From the NCBI GenBank assembly GCA_022836915.1, contig CP094668.1:5394001-5458000 (forward strand): a stretch of DNA of 64,000 bases, written 5' to 3'. The notes beneath the pieces are model-generated. The model was not told the origin of the DNA, did no database searches, and worked only from the letters and a program-made list of their open reading frames with translations. Positions 45,167 through 56,124 of this stretch are shown here, piece by piece; position 1 is the first letter of the stretch, and the number at the start of each line of letters is the position of its first letter. Origin of the DNA: Paenibacillus sp. OVF10 (GTDB lineage: Bacteria; Bacillota; Bacilli; Paenibacillales; Paenibacillaceae). The position numbers and the translations under genes were made by a program.

Positions 45167-46975
45167 ATGATTCTGTTCAACATCAAAACTAAACTTTTTC
45201 TGGTCCTCGTCCTCGTATCGATCGTGCCAATTATCGTTGTTTCTGTCAGTTCCTATCGCAGTTACACGAAGCTGGTGAATGAGCAGACCTCTCTCGTGAC
45301 GTCGACAACTATAGGCAATTCGGTCAAGAGCATGGAGGAAATTTTGCAGAACATCGACCGGATCTCCGTCACACTCCTTCAGCAGTCTTCAAATGCAACC
45401 GCTTACAGCACTGTGAGTGATGAACTAATCAAGTTGAACGGTACCAACGATCAATATGAAATCTTCATGATCCGCAGCAAATTGAAACTGATCTTTGAAA
45501 ACATTCTGCTTGGTTACAATTACATCAATGGTTTGTACCTTTTCACACCTGATGGCAAATGGATAAGCTATGGCAGTAGCGGCACAGACCTACGCCTTGA
45601 TTATGTCGCACTTCGCGATGAGTGGTATCTGGATACGATCAAGCGCAAAGGCGATTTGTATATTGGTGAAGTTGGCGTCAAACCTTACATCATTAACGCC
45701 AAGGAATCCATTGGCTTCTCCAGAGCTCTCTACGATCCCAACAACAACGAGTTCCTAGGCGTGTTTATGCTGGATTGCAGTATGAACATTTTTGACGGTC
45801 TAAAACGTAATCCGGCACCAAGCTTGTCCAATCTATATCTGGCGAACGACGCTGGCGAGATCCTGTACTCCAGCGACGGAAGTAGAGTTGGCACTCCTCT
45901 CTCCGATACTCTGGCTGCGGCAACGCATCAAGTCAGCAACAATTCACAGTACAAATCAATCCAAGATAACATGATGACGGTAATCCAGAAAGTTCCCGGC
46001 CGCAATTGGAACGTGATTGCCAACATCTCTATGGATCGGTTGTATGAGCAGTACAACATCTCGCAAAAGTTGCTGTTATACGTGGCCATAAGCTGTGCCG
46101 TCATTTTCCTTCTACTTTCCTTTTTCTTGTCCAATCTGATTACCAAACCCATCATTGAATTGACCAAACTGATGCGCAAAACCAAATCTCATCGCTTTGT
46201 GACCATCAAGCCTCAAGTAACGAGGCAAGTCGACGAGATCGGAATCCTTTACCATGAGTTCAACAAAATGATGAAAGACATCGATACGCATATCCGAGAA
46301 AGTTACCAGAATAAAATCCTCATGCTGGACTCCCAGATGAAGGCATTGGAGGCACAGATCAACTCCCATTTCCTCTACAATACGCTGGAGTCGATTAATA
46401 GCATTGCCGAGATCGAAGAAGTTGAGAGTATTGTGGTGATGACCAAGTCACTCGGGGACATGTTCCGCTACAGCATCAAAACGGATAGCGAGCTGGTCCC
46501 GGTCAGCGAAGAACTTCAACATGTAGAAAACTACATGGCCATCCAGCAGATTCGGTATGGTGACAAGTTCGCGTTCAACCTTAATGTAGACCCGGAAATT
46601 CGGAGTCGTCGCATGCTGAAGCTTCTGTTGCAACCACTCGTGGAAAATGCCATCTATCACGGGTTGGAGAACAAACGTGGGAAGGGTTCCGTTACCATTA
46701 CCGGTTTGTTTCAGGAGGACAGCATCGTGTTCGAGATCTGGGACGATGGCGTGGGCATGTCCTCAACACAAGCGGAGGAACTTCGACAATTGCTCCAGCA
46801 GCCACCTGAATTCGTCGCCGTTGGTCAAAGGCATAAACAAAGCATCGGCATCAAAAACGTGCATTCACGAATTGCTTTGTATTACGGAGAGGGTTACGGC
46901 CTTTCGTTTCATACCGATTTGAATACAGGAACTCGAATTACACTCGAAATTCCGGCCAATTGGGAAAAGAGGTGA
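45167..46975 (+). CDS. YesM-like sensor histidine kinase
   Basis: ATG 45167 behind GGGAGGAG. 602 residues: first membrane helix (KLFLVLVLVSIVPIIVVSV), a ~270-residue extracellular Cache-type sensor, the second helix (LLLYVAISCAVIFLLLSFFL) near 305-325, HAMP, and a His_kinase domain (INSHFLYNTLESINS with the phospho-His; NAIYHGLENKRGKGS; GVGMSS). YesM/YesN pairs control carbohydrate use in Paenibacillus and Bacillus. Divergent from the GH78 importer operon. Confidence 0.9.
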   Translation: MILFNIKTKLFLVLVLVSIVPIIVVSVSSYRSYTKLVNEQTSLVTSTTIGNSVKSMEEILQNIDRISVTLLQQSSNATAYSTVSDELIKLNGTNDQYEIFMIRSKLKLIFENILLGYNYINGLYLFTPDGKWISYGSSGTDLRLDYVALRDEWYLDTIKRKGDLYIGEVGVKPYIINAKESIGFSRALYDPNNNEFLGVFMLDCSMNIFDGLKRNPAPSLSNLYLANDAGEILYSSDGSRVGTPLSDTLAAATHQVSNNSQYKSIQDNMMTVIQKVPGRNWNVIANISMDRLYEQYNISQKLLLYVAISCAVIFLLLSFFLSNLITKPIIELTKLMRKTKSHRFVTIKPQVTRQVDEIGILYHEFNKMMKDIDTHIRESYQNKILMLDSQMKALEAQINSHFLYNTLESINSIAEIEEVESIVVMTKSLGDMFRYSIKTDSELVPVSEELQHVENYMAIQQIRYGDKFAFNLNVDPEIRSRRMLKLLLQPLVENAIYHGLENKRGKGSVTITGLFQEDSIVFEIWDDGVGMSSTQAEELRQLLQQPPEFVAVGQRHKQSIGIKNVHSRIALYYGEGYGLSFHTDLNTGTRITLEIPANWEKR

Positions 46976-46982
46976 CCAAGAG

Positions 46983-48562
46983 ATGTACACGTATATCGTT
47001 GTGGACGATGAACCCTTGATCCGCAAAGGTTTGTTGAAAAAATCGGGACTTTTGAGCACTCGCTTGAACTCTTAGGCGAAGCAGATAACGGCGCAGACGC
47101 CTTGGCTTTGATTGAATCGTTCAAGCCGGACATTATCTTTACGGACATGCGTATGCCTGAGGTCGATGGCAAGCTGTTGATCAGGACAGTATGCCAGCAA
47201 TATCCGCGCATAAAGTTAATTGTCATTAGCGGACATACCGATTTTGATTATATGCAGGAGGCAATCTCTGCGAAAGTTGTAAATTACCTGCTGAAGCCTT
47301 TTAGCCGGGATGAAATCCACGGTACGCTTCACCAAGCCATCCAAGCCATCGAACAGGAGCGCTCTCTTCAGCGGGAAGTCGTTCTAAGAGAAGTAGAAAC
47401 GGAGCAGATGAAAAGGGATACAGACATGCAAGCCTTCCTGAATTATGTGCTGGCTCCCCATTCATCCATCAAAACACCTGTGTTCCGCTCTGCGGAATTT
47501 GCCGCCATCATGGCTTCTGACCAGTTCATTTTCTTGACGATTTATGGTCCTCAATCGCTTACAGCACAGCAACTGCCTACCTTTTCGAATGGCCTGTACA
47601 TTCCTCATCCACAAACGGATCAGCTATTGTTTTTCCTGATGCATGATCTGGGTTGCTCAGGCCAGCTTGATTTGCAGAAAATGGCGGAACAAACAGCAAG
47701 TATAATTTTGACCAAATCTGAAACTACGGATTGTTGTGTGGGGATCAGCTTGCCTCATACAGGCATTGGTGGGGTCCGAGAAGCTCATCATCAAACGATC
47801 CTTGCGTTGGACGAACGAGCCATTACCGATTTTGGAAAATGTTACGTATTTTCACGGGAGCAAATTCCTTTACATCAACTGAAGTGGGCTCGAATGTATG
47901 AACTGTTATTTTTTATAGAGAGCGGGAATGTACCGAAGGTGGAAGAGCTCATCACCGATTTCTTTGCTTTCTACATACGCCAGCCTGACGCTTTGCTTGC
48001 CCACCTGAAGGAGCAGTGCAGAGACATTATCACGGAAACCAAACGGCTGCTGAGTAACTATATCCAGAATGGAGGTAATAGTAGCGCCTCTTCCAGCTTG
48101 GAGGCCGTCCTGAACGTCTCGTTCGATATGGAGTGCATTAGGCATTACATGGTAAAGGTGCTGACGGGAACAGCTCTTCTGCTTAAGGAAGAAAACCCCT
48201 ACGCATCAGATCAAGTGATCGACAACGTCAGGACATATATCGATAATCACTATACCAAGGATTTAACGTTGGAATGGGTATCGTCCCTGTTCTACCTGAA
48301 CCCGAGTTACCTCAGTCATTTATTTAAAGAAAAGACATCCGAGAACTTCACTGATTACGTAAACCGACTACGGATCAGGCAAGCCAAGCAGCTCTTAACG
48401 AGCACAGACGATAAAATCTACCGGGTTGCCAAACAGCTAGGTTACGACAATCCAAAATATTTTTTTCGGGTGTTTAAAAAATTGACCGGTTGGACTCCGG
48501 AGGAATACCGAAAGCAACACAAATCCTTCACCGCAAATAACAAGGAACCAGGCCATGTATGA
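46983..48562 (+). CDS. YesN-like AraC-type response regulator (frame broken at an A run)
   Basis: ATG 46983, seven bases after the kinase stop, behind AAGAGGTGACC. The receiver (YIVVDDEPLIRKG) breaks at the A6 run 47037-47042; one added A gives LLKKIGTFEHSLELLGEADN. Phospho-Asp is in FTDMRMPEVDGK; Lys in LLKPFSRDE. A linker of about 250 residues leads to a C-terminal AraC domain (YLNPSYLSHLFKEKTSENFT; VAKQLGYDNPKYFFRVFKKL; GWTPEEYRK). About 527 residues. Likely activates the GH78 importer operon and perhaps the GH3 gene that follows. Confidence 0.9.
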
Positions 48563-48580
48563 TGGCCCAGTTCCTTATTT
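48543..48580. terminator. Terminator between convergent RR and GH3 genes
   Basis: GGAACCAGGCCAT-gtatg-ATGGCCCAGTTCC is followed by TTATTTTC. The stem starts inside the last codons of the response regulator. Confidence 0.7.
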
Positions 48581-48595
48581 TCGTTGTTCTGGTTC

Positions 48596-51500
48596 TTAGT
48601 GATCCAGCCGTTCTATTATCCGGTCATGCACACGGACAATAACAGTTGCAAGTTGTGCCCGTGTAAGGGTGCTCTGTGGTTGTAACAGTTTATCCGGCGT
48701 ACCTTGGAATATACCAAGCTGAATGGCCGTTGCCATGACTGCCCGGTTATTTGGTGTCAGCTGGGCCTGATCCTTAAAATCTTCCAGCCATGATTCAACC
48801 TCTGCTTCTGGCAGTTTCGTATCCACCCCAGACAAGTTCAGCGCACGAACGAGCACCATTGCCATGTCCTCACGTGACATTGGGGCATTTGGCAGGTACT
48901 GCCCTTCTTCCATCAGGCCATATTCCTTGGAGGCTCGTAAAATCGGATCAAACCATTTCTCGTTTGCTGCCGCTCCCATCGGTTCAATTCCTAACGCATT
49001 CAAGGCAGCCATCAACGTTTGGGCCGATGTTGTCGTTCCTTGGGGTTGCATGCGGCGTTCCGATACGCCATTGATCAACAGCAAGCTGTTGGCTTTGGCA
49101 ATATCTTTGGCATACCAAGCTGAAGGCTTAACATCAACAAATTCGCGGAGCGAGTGAATCGCAACGTACGTGCCTCCTTGGTTTAACAGTACTTTCCATA
49201 CCTTGTTTCCGTTTGTGTCTTTGGTCAACACGCCAGGCACCGGCGTAAGTTGTCCTCCTTCCCCAACGTATGCGATTGTTGTGGAGTTTGCAGCTACGAC
49301 ATCGTTATCAGGCAGCGCTGCAATGACATACGTGTTCTGCTTATCTTTGATGGATACATTCCATGGATCGCCGATAACCCGGATGCCAGATGAACGGATA
49401 TTTGCTGCCTTAGCTTGATCAGCAACATCCCCGTTTGCACGGTCACGACAGCAGAAACATTGCCCTCCGAATCCGTTTCGCCTTCAGTCTCGGACCCGGA
49501 TGCTGGTGGCTTAACAGGAGTTCCAACACTACCTGATCCAGGCGTGCTTGGCGAATCTGGATTTGTTCCTGGATTTGTGCCTGGACTTCCTGGATTTGTT
49601 CCCGGCTCTTTCAACGTAAATGACAAACTGTCAATCCGAAGATCCGGTTCATGAAACACCAGATACAGATCATGTACGCCGCTCACGGCAGCAGAAATAT
49701 CCGCCTCTACGTCAACGTATCCTAATTCCTTGACCGTTACGTTAGCATTGCTAATCTTGTAGGAGACAGGTTCTGTCACCGGTACGTTCCATACAGCAAG
49801 CGGTGCAGTATCGAGCGCATCCGCATGCAACGAGATCGTGCCACCCTGCACATTAGATGCGACAGTTGCCTTCACCTTCTGCGCACCTGTCAAGTCAGCC
49901 TTAGGCAACGCGATCCACGATCCATTTTGTTTGGACCGAACTGCATAATAACCTCCAACAATCGCTTTGGCTTTTAATTGGGCTGCCGTGCGTTCCTTGG
50001 ATACTTCGTGGTAAACGACCTCGTTCGAAGCAAACGCATGATCAAATACATTTATAGGCTGGGTAAGGGTAAGGTCGAAACCGACTTCCCACCAATGCTT
50101 AATGCCTTCGATACTTGCACGTCTGCATCACCAGCTGAGGTTCCGATCATGAATTCATAACTGCCCTGTTCAACGATCCATTCGCTCTGATTCACATCCC
50201 ATAATGCCAGCGTTTGTGGATCGACCTGCAACAGGACTTCTTTTGTTTCACCCGGAGTGAGATGGATCTTCTCAAATGAAACCAGCTTCTTTTTAGGCGC
50301 ATGTTCGCCGTATGCAGAGTTGCTGTTACGGGCGTACAGCTGCACGACCTCGGAAGTGGCCACATCTCCTGTATTGGTTACGCGGACCGACACCGTGAAT
50401 GGTTCATCTCCCGTTACAGAAGACGGTACGGTCAGGGAATCGTACGTAAAATCAGCATAGGATAACCCGTAACCAAACGGATAGGTCACCGTGGCATCTG
50501 TATACATATAAGTCAACTCAGATTCAATGGGGTCTGCATTCGTCATATCAACCATAAATCGGGGGTCGATGTCGTCAAGGCCAGTAATGTTACCTTCTGG
50601 TATAACATATGGACTAATGGAAGGGAATGCATCAATGCCTGCATACCATGTGGACGTCAGGCGGCCTGTCGGCGCGTAATCTCCGTACAATACCTGGGCC
50701 AGAGCATACGAATCGTATTGACCGCCATATGGCTGGTAAACGATCGCCGAGACGTTAGGGTTGTTCTGAATGCGCTCCATGTTTACAGGGAAGCTCGATT
50801 TAACCACGACAACGGTTTTCTTGCCCTGGGTTGCAAAGGCAGCAGATACTTTGTCGACCAGTTCATAATCTGCCTCGCCCATATCGAGGGTAGACCGGTC
50901 GTTACCTTCTCCTGCACTATGTCGTGGAATTGCTCCGACAAAGACGATGGCGTAATCGTCTTCCGTGGCTCTTGCTACCGCCTCTTCGCCCACGTTCTTC
51001 ACCACGGCCTTCTCAAACTTCACCCCGTCCGGGCGATTCGCAGCATTATCCTTGCTTCCCAGTGGAGATGATGTAGTCACGAGCTTACCAGCATCATCTA
51101 CCTTGATAAAGCGTCCGTTGGCATAATACCAATTTGTAAAGTCACCAGAGAATCCTGTACGGTACCCATTGGTAACAATAGACATTGAGCCATCCTCGTT
51201 CGTTTCCATTCGTAATGTTGGGGGTATGGCACTCGTATCACCCATCATCTCAGGAAGGTTCCAATCATTGTTCGTCAGATTGAGGCTGGTACGATCCGTA
51301 TTGCCAACTGCTGCATGATTTGTCGCAGGGAAGTCACCCAACGCTGGTTATACAGCGACAATAAACTTGAACCCGCCTGACCCCAATCGTATACTCGGAA
51401 CAAGTGGGAGAAACTGGCCTCATCTGGGGCATCCGAAGTTGTGATGAGCTGCGCTCCCTCCGTGCCTGCATTTGGACTATACACGTCTGCCGTGACCGTT

Positions 51501-53050
51501 TGTTGATTCGCTTTAGAGGTTAGTGCAATGACTTCATTTCCTGGGGCATAGTTTACGTTACTGCTACCATTCATTTTAATGATTGAGAACAGTGGAGATT
51601 CACCTGAGTTTTCCAGCTTAGGTGTCGCGCCAACTGAATACGTTGTCTTGAAGCGTGCGTCGGCATACACCCCAGAAACAGCAGCGTCATTTCCTTTTTC
51701 CAGCGGAAGTGTGCCATCATTTTTCAACAAAACAACGCTCTCCTGTGCCGCTTGAAGTGCTATTTCCTGATGGTTCACTTGGTTATAATCGGAAGGCGGA
51801 GACGTCCTGACGTCTCTTGCTTCCTGGGCAAAAGGGTAGTTTTTCGGGATGCCCTGCTCATCAGTTTCATTGAAAATCCCCAAACGTACCAGCTGGTTTA
51901 CATGTGGTCTGGCTGCTTCTATAAGTTCTTCCTCGGTAATTCCATATTCCCCTTGCTCTACGAGCGCCACGAGATCGGTCACATCCGCAGGTGTCGTCCC
52001 TGACGGCCGACCCGCATTCGCCTGAGCAAGCGCCATGAGAACGGTTGCATGACCGCGGTCCACGGCATAGCGGTCGTCATATCCATTTCCGAGTTGGTTC
52101 GCGTTGGATACAATTGCATCTCCATTGAAATCAGGCGAGCTGTATACACCATATTTCGCGTCCAAATTGGCCAATAATTGTAACGGGGAAAGGATGTTTG
52201 GAATGCCGTTAGTCCGGCCATAAGATGTCATTGTGCCCGCCAGCGCACCTGATTCAAATCCAGGGAGCGCGGCTCTGGTTTGGTACTCAAACAATGAACG
52301 CGCACTTGCACTGTTATTCGCTGTCTGCCTGAACCACTGCGCGTTATATACGGAGTAATGCTTTGTCCCCACCGCTGCTCTCATCCAGAATCCATCTTCG
52401 CTGGTGGACTGATCAATTCCGCTAAGACCCGAAGCCATCTTGTCGATCAAGACTCCGGCCATATTGGGATCTTCAGAGAACCCTTCATCGAAACGACCGC
52501 TAAGCGGATTGATACGCATATCACTGACCACACTGAACGCCACGCTGAGGGAAGGATCGTTGCCCCCATGAATGTTGGATTCGCCTTGCTTGACCTTTAA
52601 TTTGCTGATTTTCTCGTTCCCCATCACTTCACCGATATCGGACAAAAGTTCTTTGTTCCAGCTCTGTCCCATACCGATCAGAGCAGGAAAATCGGTCGAG
52701 ACACCCTGAACATTATCTGCAGCGGATAACGCACCCGGAATGACCTTGCCTGCATGTTTCCCCTGCTTCAATGTGTAATGGTTTCGCGAACCCGTCACAT
52801 AAACGGCTGGGCCTTCGAGGCCAGTGTATTCGAAATAGGTGTCTACGTATGCATCCAGATGCTCTGGCACGCCATCGAATAATGGCATCCCGTCAAAGAC
52901 ACCTCCCTGCTGAGTTTGGAACTTTAACGTACTTGTCGTAGATGCTGATAGTGGCGTAGCTCCCCAGGACCCCCATGTCAGACTGACCACGGTGATGACC
53001 GCAATCACTTTGCCGCTAATCTTCTGCTTGAAACCTCTAGTCAAAGTCAA
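48596..53050 (-). CDS. Giant secreted GH3-family glycosidase with CBM6-like and C-terminal SLH domains (three frame breaks)
   Basis: TTG 53050 behind AAAGGAGGGG. Joining needs one base at 51337-51339 (QRWGDFPATNHAAVG), one at 50081-50082 (GFDLTLTQPINVFDHAF) and one at 49429-49432 (QTGDVADQAKAANI); about 1485 residues. A signal peptide covers ~1-37. The GH3 N-domain (~60-400) includes NPLSGRFDEGFSEDP, TKHYSVYNAQW and MTSYGRTNGIPN. At the usual nucleophile site (VVSDW) it reads AIVSNANQ, Asn instead of Asp. The GH3 C-domain has VVLLKNDGTLPL, and a fibronectin-like domain follows (EPFTVSVRVTNTGD). Then come a CBM6-like module (SGVHDLYLVFHEPDLRIDSL), a Pro/Gly linker and three SLH repeats (EFVDVKPSAWYAKDI; EKWFDPILRASKEYG; NRAVMATAIQLGIFQG) that anchor it to the cell wall. 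Substrate is probably a plant or fungal beta-glycan. Confidence 0.8.
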
Positions 53051-53068
53051 TGTTACCCCTCCTTTATT

Positions 53069-53082
53069 TGTAATCGCTTACA
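53069..53082. promoter_or_regulatory. CcpA catabolite-responsive element (cre)
   Basis: TGTAATCGCTTACA fits the cre consensus TGWAANCGNTNWCA at every position. It lies 18 bases upstream of the GH3 start codon, overlapping the untranslated leader, where CcpA binding would block transcription when glucose is present. Confidence 0.85.
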
Positions 53083-53473
53083 ATTTGGTACTCACTCATT
53101 ATAGTTGGAGGAATGGTACATTTTGTTTATGGGTTGAGGTACAGTATTTTTAGATATTACGGTTATGTATCGTTAAAGGATAAATTTGAATTTATATTAA
53201 ATATAAGCCTCATACTCCACCAATCACTGTACTAAGATGCTCGATTTAACCAACATAACAACTCATTGAAAACTTTGTTTCTGCGGTAACACAAGCTAGG
53301 TTCGATAACTTCAACGAATATTCAACCGAGTAATGTCACAAGGCTTGTCTCTAGTTATAACAATCAAAAAGGCGTTCCATAAGTCATCTTCCTGACTTAT
53401 GGAACGCCCCACCCACTAAAATTACTTCATAAACATTCGATGTAATTTGGTTTTTTATAAAATGAACTCCAGC
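53083..53473. other. Gene-free region upstream of the GH3 gene
   Basis: AT-rich, holding the minus-strand GH3 promoter region. No gene recognised. A repeat copy begins at 53474. Confidence 0.4.
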
Positions 53474-53620
53474 TACACAGTAACGAAGAGTGCAGAACCA
53501 ATCTGGAGAAGCGAAGCGCTCGCCTTTATCCCCGGATTTTACCCTTTCAAAGGGTGATTCAAAAAATCCGGGGATAACAGCGATCGAAAGATGGTACTGC
53601 ACTCGTAGTGGCCATGTGTA
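53474..53620 (-). repeat. Dispersed palindromic repeat, copy D (short form, opposite orientation)
   Basis: Ends TACACA (53474-53479) and TGTGTA (53615-53620). Contains AGTGCAGAACCAATCTGGAG, GAAGCGAAGCGCTCGCC, a hairpin TTATCCCCGGATTTT...AAAATCCGGGGATAA, CAGCGATCGAAAGATGG and TACTGCACTC. It lacks the ~45-base AGCTTTC hairpin module of copies A-C. Confidence 0.78.
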
Positions 53621-53665
53621 ACACCCTGTAGTTCATTTTACCCCACCCAACATGACATCGAATCC

Positions 53666-53952
53666 CTACCTAAACATCCCCCACAGCTTAATCAAATGAA
53701 ATGTATTGTTCGGATCAATCTTCTGCGCGAGTACAAACGCAACAAACTGCTCCTCCTGCGCCGGAGAGAAATTCTCATTCATAATGACAGCTGAAGACTT
53801 GACCAACCTTCTGACCTTGGCCTTATCTTGCAGATCAGACTTGGTCACGCCATCAATCAACTTTTTGATACGCTCTTTGACAGCGGGATTTTTCATCTTT
53901 AATTTGATCCGCTCCACCAGCTGCGGACTAATTCCATATTGTTGATAACCCA
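53666..53952 (-). CDS. spoVIF: Stage VI sporulation protein F
   Basis: TTG 53952, about nine bases after GGGAGGTG, gives MGYQQYGISPQLVERIKLKM. 95 residues, helical and basic, ending QKIDPNNTFHLIKLWGMFR, the pattern of Paenibacillus proteins annotated as SpoVIF. SpoVIF (YjcC) is a small forespore/mother-cell factor needed for spore coat and germination properties. Monocistronic, next to recG. Confidence 0.75.
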
Positions 53953-54068
53953 AAACGTATAGCACCTCCCAAAAGAATGAACTCACTTCTTATTCATATG
54001 TCGGGAGGGCTTGTACACTTGTCTTTTTTTACAAAGGTAATACGAAAAACCAGCTATCAAGGTAAGCT

Positions 54069-56114
54069 TTAGTCAATCAGATCACCCTTGAATACTTGCT
54101 GTTGCTGTAGGAAATCGCGCAGAGGTGCATAGTCCATAGAGGTCCAGAAGGTCGCATCCTCAATTAAGTGGGTCACGTCATCTCTGGCCTGTTCCAGCAC
54201 AGCAAAATCAGCAACCATATCGGCAAGACGGAACTCGGGTAGTCCGCTCTGTTTGGTACCAAAGAAGTCACCCGGACCCCGGAGATCCAGGTCCCGCCGG
54301 GATACCTCGAATCCATCCTCCGTTTCCGTCATGACCTTCATACGTTCTTGTCCAACCTCCGTCTTGGGATCAGCAATGAGTACACAATAGGAAGCATGTG
54401 CACCACGACCGACCCGACCACGAAGCTGATGCAGCTGGGAGAGACCGAAGCGGTCCGCGTCCATAATGACCATCAACGTTGCATTTGGCACATCGACCCC
54501 AACCTCGACAACGGTGGTGGAGACAAGCAACTGAATATCATTGCTGTAGAAGTCGCGCATCATCTCTTCTTTCTCCGCAGCCGTCATCCGGCCATGCAAC
54601 AGCCCTACACGATATTTCGGAAAGTTCTGCTGCATCTGCACATGCAGATCAATGGCATTCTGCACATCCAGCTTCTCCGACTCTTCAATGAGTGGACAGA
54701 TTAGATAGGCCTGACGGCCCTGATCCACTTCTCTGGAGATAAACCCGAGCACCCGCTCCATCATATCGTGCTTAACCCAATACGTAGAGATCGGAATCCG
54801 TCCTTTCGGACGTTCCGAGATCGTGGATACCTCAATATCCCCAAAAGCGGTAATGGCAAGAGTCCGTGGAATTGGCGTTGCCGTCATCGTTAACACATCC
54901 GGGTTATATCCTTTGCGTCGTAAAACGCTGCGCTGATTCACCCCGAAGCGATGCTGCTCGTCCGTCACCACAAGACCCAGATCACGGAAGAAAACATCTT
55001 CCTGAATCAGGGCGTGTGTACCTACCACGATATCAATCATGCCCATTTGCAACGAGGCGATCAGATCTTTACGTTTACGCCCATTTACACTGCCCGTTAA
55101 CAGCCCTACGGTTACCCCAAACGGTTCAAACAGCTTTTGCAGTGAGCGCATATGCTGCTCCGCCAGAATCTCCGTAGGCACCATCAGAGCCCCTTGGAAA
55201 CCGGATCGAACAGTCGTATATAGCGCAATTGCCGCAATAACCGTTTTACCCGATCCTACATCACCCTGCAATAACCGATTCATTGCATAGGGCGAACGCA
55301 TATCATGCAGAATTTCAAGCTCCACCTTTTTCTGAGCATCTGTTAATTCAAAAGGTAAACTGCGTACAAACTCACGGATCGTCGTATTGTCCGTTGTATG
55401 TACCACGCCATCCATACGATTCCGGTTGAGCGCACGATACGCCTGCATTTTCAACTGGAACAGAAACAACTCTTCATACACCATCCGCTGTCTGGCCTGT
55501 TGACCCTCCCGGTTGTCCTGTGGACGATGAATCCCCGCAATCGCCTGTTTACGAGGCATCAAGCTGTATTTCTTCATCAAGGACTGAGGCAGAATCTCGG
55601 GAATCATATCTCCGAATTGGATTAACCCTTGATTGATCGTTTTCCGCATCCATTGTTGCGTCAGCTTGCCGGTTACCGAATATACAGGTTGCAGTGTGCC
55701 TGAACGCCCATCGCCTTTATCGGGGAACTCCGAGTCAGTAACTGTCATCTGCATGCGTTTTTGTTCCCATTTTCCCGTAATCACAATCTCCCGATTAGGG
55801 GTAAGTTGTTCTTTGAGGAAATGGCGATTGAACCAGGTGGCTGTAATCATCCACTCTTCCGTCATGATCTTACAGGTGAGACGGGACTTTTTACCGTATC
55901 GTTGTAATACAGGAATACCCATCACCTGTCCCTGGACCGTAATCTTGTCCCCATCCTTCACTTCACTAAGTGAACGCAGACGATAATCCTCGTAACGGAA
56001 CGGATAATATTCAAGCAGGTCTTTAACAGTAGAGATGCCAAAGGCGTGAAGCTCTCCCTCTTTGAGAGCACTCACGCCGTTAATTTGCTTAACTGATATT
56101 TCTTCCAATTTCAT
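54069..56114 (-). CDS. recG: ATP-dependent DNA helicase RecG
   Basis: ATG 56114 behind GAGGG; the frame extends to 56174 without a better site. 681 residues, full length. The N-terminal wedge/OB domain (VKQINGVSALKEGELHAFGI; KITVQGQVMG), helicase motif I GDVGSGKTVIAAIAL, DEQH-box VVTDEQHRFGV, TATPIPRTLA, TVVEVGVDVPNA and QLRGRVGRG. RecG reverses stalled replication forks and branch-migrates Holliday junctions. Intact. It follows fakB by ten bases. Confidence 0.97.
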   Translation of the reverse strand: MKLEEISVKQINGVSALKEGELHAFGISTVKDLLEYYPFRYEDYRLRSLSEVKDGDKITVQGQVMGIPVLQRYGKKSRLTCKIMTEEWMITATWFNRHFLKEQLTPNREIVITGKWEQKRMQMTVTDSEFPDKGDGRSGTLQPVYSVTGKLTQQWMRKTINQGLIQFGDMIPEILPQSLMKKYSLMPRKQAIAGIHRPQDNREGQQARQRMVYEELFLFQLKMQAYRALNRNRMDGVVHTTDNTTIREFVRSLPFELTDAQKKVELEILHDMRSPYAMNRLLQGDVGSGKTVIAAIALYTTVRSGFQGALMVPTEILAEQHMRSLQKLFEPFGVTVGLLTGSVNGRKRKDLIASLQMGMIDIVVGTHALIQEDVFFRDLGLVVTDEQHRFGVNQRSVLRRKGYNPDVLTMTATPIPRTLAITAFGDIEVSTISERPKGRIPISTYWVKHDMMERVLGFISREVDQGRQAYLICPLIEESEKLDVQNAIDLHVQMQQNFPKYRVGLLHGRMTAAEKEEMMRDFYSNDIQLLVSTTVVEVGVDVPNATLMVIMDADRFGLSQLHQLRGRVGRGAHASYCVLIADPKTEVGQERMKVMTETEDGFEVSRRDLDLRGPGDFFGTKQSGLPEFRLADMVADFAVLEQARDDVTHLIEDATFWTSMDYAPLRDFLQQQQVFKGDLID

Positions 56115-56124
56115 GTCTAATCCC

